Positions 5,970-9,613 of a stretch of DNA of 9,613 nt are shown here, piece after piece; the stretch's first letter is position 1, and the number at the start of each line of letters is the position of its first letter. Both the position numbers and the translations under genes were made by a program. This DNA comes from Bacteroidales bacterium (GTDB lineage: Bacteria > Bacteroidota > Bacteroidia > Bacteroidales > Paludibacteraceae), in the NCBI GenBank assembly GCA_018066005.1, contig JAGHSG010000095.1, positions 1-9,613 of the forward strand, in the 5' to 3' direction. The notes under the pieces are model-generated. The model made no database searches, was not told the DNA's origin, and saw only the letters and a list, made by a program, of their open reading frames with translations.

Positions 5970-7166
5970 TTATTCTACCGTGTAATTATCAAAATAGCCC
6001 TGAACAAGGACGACGGGAGTACCCTTGTCGCCACTTCCGCTGGTGAGGTCGCAGAGCGAGCCGATAAGGTCGGTCAATTGGCGAGGAGTCGTTCCTTCGG
6101 ATGCCATCTGTCCCTTGAGGTTCTGTCCTTTGGCGCGTATCTTATCCGAGATAGCCTGTTTGAGTGCTTCGCCCTGCAAATTGGCGAAGTCATTATCTGC
6201 CAAGTATTTGAGTTTGAGTTCGTTAGGCGTACCTGCCAGTCCGTCCGTATGGGACGGTGACACGATAGGATCGGCTAACTCCCAAATCTTGCCTTGCGGG
6301 TCCTTGAAAGCACCGTCGCCATAAACCATAACTTCCACTTTCTTACCTGTTTCTGCCAAGATACGTTGTTGGATGGCGTAGAGCATTTCCTCGCAGGGAT
6401 GTGGGAAGAGTTTGATACGGTCTTCCGTGGCCTTATTGGAACCCAACAGACCATATTTCTCGTGATAGCCGCTGCCATTAACCGATGCCGTCAGAATGTC
6501 GTCTAATCCGTAAACGACGGCAGCACCGTGTTCGCGCAGCACTTTCTTGGTATGCTGACGGGTGTGTATATCGCAGCACAAAACGGCATCCGTATAACGC
6601 AAGATGTCCTGCGGATGGTTAGCAAAGATAATCTCCACCTCGGTGCCGCACTCGCGTACCAAGTCGCCGTAATACCGGATATAATCCACGCCGGTGAACG
6701 GGTGTACACTCGCTCCAAACTTAGCCCGAAAATCCTGCTCTGTCAGCACATCCGAATAGGGATTGACGCCGGCTTGTTCAATGCGGTCTATATCAACCAA
6801 TTCATTACCAACCTCATCTGATGGATAGGATAACATCAGTACCACTTTCTTGGCACCTTTGGCTATACCTCTCAGGCAGATGGCAAAGCGGTTACGGGAC
6901 AGAATGGGAAAGATAACGCCCACCGTCTTATCGCCAAACTTAGCGCGTATATCGGTTGCTATATCTTCTACCGATGCGTAATTACCTTGTGCCCGTGCCA
7001 CGATAGACTCCGTAATAGCAATCACATCACGGTCATGCAAATCAAATTCTTCACAGCGAGAAGCATTGAGTACGCTGTCTGCCACAATCTGTGCCAAGTC
7101 GTCACCTTCTCGAATAATCGGGCACCTAACGCCTCGCGAAACGGTACCGGTACATCTTTTTTTCAT
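5970..7166 (-). CDS. Coenzyme F420-0:L-glutamate ligase (CofE) superfamily protein, uncharacterised Bacteroidota form
   Basis: The first part resembles CofE/FbiB-type amide ligases, which use GTP and metal to add glutamate to F420-0: GVRCPIIREGDDLAQIVADS (12-31), DRDVIAITESIVARAQG (45-61, the DV-V-KIVSKAEG region, with Glu where CofE usually has Lys) and a conserved NRF-ICLRGIAKGAKKVVLML block (92-112). Other blocks are GLLGSNKATEDRIKLFP (239-255), YGDGAFKDPQGKIWELADP (282-300), GTPNELKLKYLAD (312-324) and the C-terminal DLIGSLCDLTSGSGDKGTP (366-384). At 398 residues it is far longer than the roughly 250 of true CofE and matches a long variant seen in Bacteroidota and Firmicutes. No other F420 gene is present and Bacteroidales are not known to make F420, so the real substrate is probably another acid accepting an amino acid. 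It lies 11 bases after the nuclease gene and is likely cotranscribed. Superfamily confident; reaction unknown. Confidence 0.82.
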   Translation of the reverse strand: MKKRCTGTVSRGVRCPIIREGDDLAQIVADSVLNASRCEEFDLHDRDVIAITESIVARAQGNYASVEDIATDIRAKFGDKTVGVIFPILSRNRFAICLRGIAKGAKKVVLMLSYPSDEVGNELVDIDRIEQAGVNPYSDVLTEQDFRAKFGASVHPFTGVDYIRYYGDLVRECGTEVEIIFANHPQDILRYTDAVLCCDIHTRQHTKKVLREHGAAVVYGLDDILTASVNGSGYHEKYGLLGSNKATEDRIKLFPHPCEEMLYAIQQRILAETGKKVEVMVYGDGAFKDPQGKIWELADPIVSPSHTDGLAGTPNELKLKYLADNDFANLQGEALKQAISDKIRAKGQNLKGQMASEGTTPRQLTDLIGSLCDLTSGSGDKGTPVVLVQGYFDNYTVE

Positions 7167-7177
7167 TTGTATATATT

Positions 7178-9613
7178 TTATTTATTTTTTTCTCTACCAC
7201 AAAGCAGGTGAAATGGGCAAAACGAATTACTGCATGGGGAGGGGTCGCAAAGGACGAAGGCGGTATCATTCCGCATCTTGGTAATCTGCTCGGTCAGGGC
7301 CTGCTCAAAATCCTGCATAAACCGACTGAAATCCCGAATAACCGTATCTGCTACCGACAAATGCGGATCGCCCGATATTTTTTGCGTAAAAAGCAGTTCG
7401 GGCATAATAGGAAGTCCACGAGGATTCATATCGGGGTGATGACTCACCACCCAGCAATAGATTAAGGTCTGCAATAAATAACGTTTCTCCGGCTTGATGA
7501 ATAAATCCGCTATGGCGTTAACCTTCATCTTATCCGCGTTGTAACTGCCCGTCTTGTAGTCCACAATGCGCAAGTACTCGCAAGCCTGTTCGCACATACT
7601 GTCCACACGGTCTATAATACCACCTATTGAAATTCGTTCATCGGCTATCTGCAAGGGGGAATAACGTTTTTCCTCCATATACAGTAACTGCAAATTCTCC
7701 GTCTTGGCATCGTATTGCAGGATGTTATGCACCATCCCGCGTACGGCTTCGTTCTCCGCTTCGTGTTCCTGCGGGATACGTTTCTCATTGAGTTCGCCGT
7801 AGGATACAGTCAGGGCATCCTTCAGGCGGTCGGCATAATCCGGTTCGGACAGCGGGTGCGGGCTATGTTCATACAACCGTTGTATCGTGCCATGCACCAA
7901 CGTTCCCAACTCGTTGGGTTGCAGCAGGAGCGACTCTTCATCGGGCTGACGAATACCCAAGACATATTTGATATAGAACTGGCGGGGACATTCGATGTAA
8001 CAACTGATGGCGGAAGGAGACAGATAATCTCCCGTCCATTGCATAGTAGGTTGAATGGTCTGAATAGTATCCGTTTGCGCCGCCTCGACAATGCGTTTTT
8101 TGATGACCTGAAAGTCGGGGGATAAGAGCATCTGCATGATGAACCGGGACATACTCTTTTTCTGCATATCCCCTGCTGCCTCCGAGAAGAGCAGCGTCAC
8201 GTTTTTAGCGCGTCGGATAAGGCGGAAGAAATTGTAGGCATATATCTTGGATTCATCTTCGTGAGTCTGCATGCCATACCCTTTGCGTATATCAAACGGA
8301 ATATAACTATTATCCTTCGGAGCTCCGGGCACGACGCCCTCTTCCACATTCAAAATAAGCAAGTTGTCAAAGTCCAGCAGACGCGTTTCCAGCACACCGA
8401 TAATCTGTATTTCTTCAATCGGTTCGCCGTGGAAGGGCAACGTAACGATTTCCAAACTTCGGCGAACAAGGTTTCGCAGTGTCCGCAACTCATAAATATC
8501 CGTCAGCACACCTTCGTCCAATAAGGTTATAAAGCGACGAATAACCAATAAGGTCTGGCAGCAGGCTTCTGCCAATAGGACCTGTTGCCAAACACGCTCT
8601 TTCACATTCGGTTCGAGCACAGGCATCTGTGCGGCCAAGACCTGTTCCAACCGCCGCAGCACATCGGCATACGTCTCACCTGTTCGGCAGTCGTTCTGTT
8701 TATCTTTCAGATACGCCACGACTTGGGCATAGACTTGGGTATTACGCAGGGGATAACCTTTGGTTATATTAACCTTACCGGAGACTTGTTCGGGCAAGGC
8801 ATACAGCACCGATTCGAGCATCGTCTCATCCGCTATAACAACCGCTGTTCGGTCGCCTGTCTTATGATTCTCCTGCAACCACTGTGTCACGTATTGCGCC
8901 TGTGCCGAAGCCGATGTCGTGGCAATAGCCGTAACGATTTTTTGACCTTCGGACGGATATAACGGCAAGTCCTGACCCAATTGGGCTAGATGAGCGGATA
9001 TATACTGATAGACATGCGGGGCCAGGGCAAAAGAAGCGTCGTTATCCCAGAAAAAGAGTGCGTTATTCGTATCTTTGAGCAATGCCATCAGTTGCCTTTC
9101 GGCGGGCAGCAGGTAGTTAAAGCCCACAAAGACGAATGTTCGTCCGGCTGCCTCCTGTTGCCACTCCTCGGGATGGTCAATAACCCAGCGATAGCAAGCC
9201 CCTTTGGAGCCGATATGTTCCTGTTGCTGTTGTGTTTTATACCGGTCATACAACTCCGGCAACACTTCCCAGACGCGATGGAAATAACGACGGATAGAGT
9301 CGTCTTCGCCCTGTATATCCAGTAAGGACTGCAAGAAATTCTTGGTCTCCTCATCCAGATTGAGTTCGTCCATTTGAATAGCCTGCGAAGTGTGCGTAAT
9401 CACTTTATGCACATCCAAACAAGCCATATCGATGGCATTAAAATCATTCAGTATCTGTTGTCCCCAGCAATAGAAAGTGTCTAAGGAGAGTTTTTTCTCG
9501 TCGGGGGTCACCTGTTTATACAGCGCATACAGGCGCACGATAGCGCGTATCTCGTCTTCCACACGCCAGTCGCACCAACTCATGACCAGTTCATCAATCG
9601 TCACCATACGAGG
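7178..9613 (-). CDS. AddB-like PD-(D/E)XK nuclease / inactivated helicase, N-terminus cut by the window edge
   Basis: This resembles the AddB-type partner of AddAB/RecBCD double-strand-break enzymes. The reading frame stays open to base 9613, and the Met at 9607 aligns inside the family rather than at its start, so roughly 50-80 residues are missing. Numbering from that Met: a helicase-like but probably inactive region carries GFNYLLPAE (162-170), FFWDND (185-190) and LETRLLDFDNLLILNVEEG (406-424). The C-terminal RecB-family nuclease has LVHGTIQ with His572, GIIDRVD with Asp666, VDYKTG with Asp683 and Lys685, and QTLIY (Gln713, Tyr717). Cys540 (ECPRQF) with Cys792, Cys797 and Cys803 near the end fits the iron-sulfur staple of AddB nucleases. 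All catalytic residues are present. The helicase partner is expected beyond the right edge. The CofE-like gene follows after 11 bases. Confidence 0.9.
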   Translation of the reverse strand, partial: PRMVTIDELVMSWCDWRVEDEIRAIVRLYALYKQVTPDEKKLSLDTFYCWGQQILNDFNAIDMACLDVHKVITHTSQAIQMDELNLDEETKNFLQSLLDIQGEDDSIRRYFHRVWEVLPELYDRYKTQQQQEHIGSKGACYRWVIDHPEEWQQEAAGRTFVFVGFNYLLPAERQLMALLKDTNNALFFWDNDASFALAPHVYQYISAHLAQLGQDLPLYPSEGQKIVTAIATTSASAQAQYVTQWLQENHKTGDRTAVVIADETMLESVLYALPEQVSGKVNITKGYPLRNTQVYAQVVAYLKDKQNDCRTGETYADVLRRLEQVLAAQMPVLEPNVKERVWQQVLLAEACCQTLLVIRRFITLLDEGVLTDIYELRTLRNLVRRSLEIVTLPFHGEPIEEIQIIGVLETRLLDFDNLLILNVEEGVVPGAPKDNSYIPFDIRKGYGMQTHEDESKIYAYNFFRLIRRAKNVTLLFSEAAGDMQKKSMSRFIMQMLLSPDFQVIKKRIVEAAQTDTIQTIQPTMQWTGDYLSPSAISCYIECPRQFYIKYVLGIRQPDEESLLLQPNELGTLVHGTIQRLYEHSPHPLSEPDYADRLKDALTVSYGELNEKRIPQEHEAENEAVRGMVHNILQYDAKTENLQLLYMEEKRYSPLQIADERISIGGIIDRVDSMCEQACEYLRIVDYKTGSYNADKMKVNAIADLFIKPEKRYLLQTLIYCWVVSHHPDMNPRGLPIMPELLFTQKISGDPHLSVADTVIRDFSRFMQDFEQALTEQITKMRNDTAFVLCDPSPCSNSFCPFHLLCGREKNK

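Noticed and set aside
6025..9325. Plus-strand open frames of up to 136 codons opposite the CofE-like and nuclease genes
   Set aside because: The minus-strand frames carry clear family motifs throughout; the opposite frames show none and are expected by chance in such coding DNA.
1..9613. CRISPR array, insertion sequence, tRNA or phage attachment site
   Set aside because: No spaced direct repeats, transposase motifs, terminal inverted repeats or tRNA-like cloverleaf were seen; gene gaps are all under about 100 bases.

Overview
The window looks like a chromosomal segment from a member of the Bacteroidales (phylum Bacteroidota). The evidence is: a DUF3276/PUR-family protein; the Bacteroidota-type Rpb6-like omega subunit; bamD, rpoZ and coaBC in tight order; -7 promoter boxes of the form TAnnTTTG; and A/T-rich leaders without clear Shine-Dalgarno sequences. 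Genus cannot be fixed from sequence reading alone. Coding density is very high: no gap exceeds about 100 bases, and there are no rRNA or tRNA genes, insertion sequences or CRISPR arrays.

Layout. (1) At the left edge a single plus-strand gene (86-490, PUR/DUF3276) has its own -7 box at 12-19. It converges on, and overlaps by 14 bases, the end of a long minus-strand gene series. Its likely terminator hairpin (514-547) lies inside the coding sequence of the opposing gene. (2) From 5874 down to 477 on the minus strand there is one probable transcription unit: a small helix-turn-helix-like protein, two paralogous outer-membrane barrel proteins, an ApbE-type flavin transferase lipoprotein, BamD, the omega subunit of RNA polymerase and CoaBC. 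Gaps within it are an 11-base overlap, then 18, 61, 4, 3 and 13 bases. A good Bacteroidota promoter (boxes at 5947-5950 and 5919-5926) precedes the first gene. (3) To the right, also on the minus strand, is a second unit: a large AddB-like PD-(D/E)XK nuclease whose N-terminus runs off the right edge, followed 11 bases later by a long protein of the F420-0:glutamate ligase (CofE) superfamily.

How the genes may work together. The central unit mixes envelope biogenesis (BamD, two barrel proteins that would be Bam clients, a flavinylating lipoprotein) with core functions (omega, coenzyme A synthesis). The barrel pair and ApbE upstream of bamD are the accessory part. The nuclease probably partners with an AddA/UvrD-type helicase outside the window in double-strand-break repair. 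The CofE-like protein is the least understood gene here, because Bacteroidales are not known to make coenzyme F420. No clear new defence or mobile system is visible; the most interesting points are the barrel pair with ApbE, the CofE-like ligase, the terminator buried in coaBC and a 7-bp tandem repeat in front of apbE.
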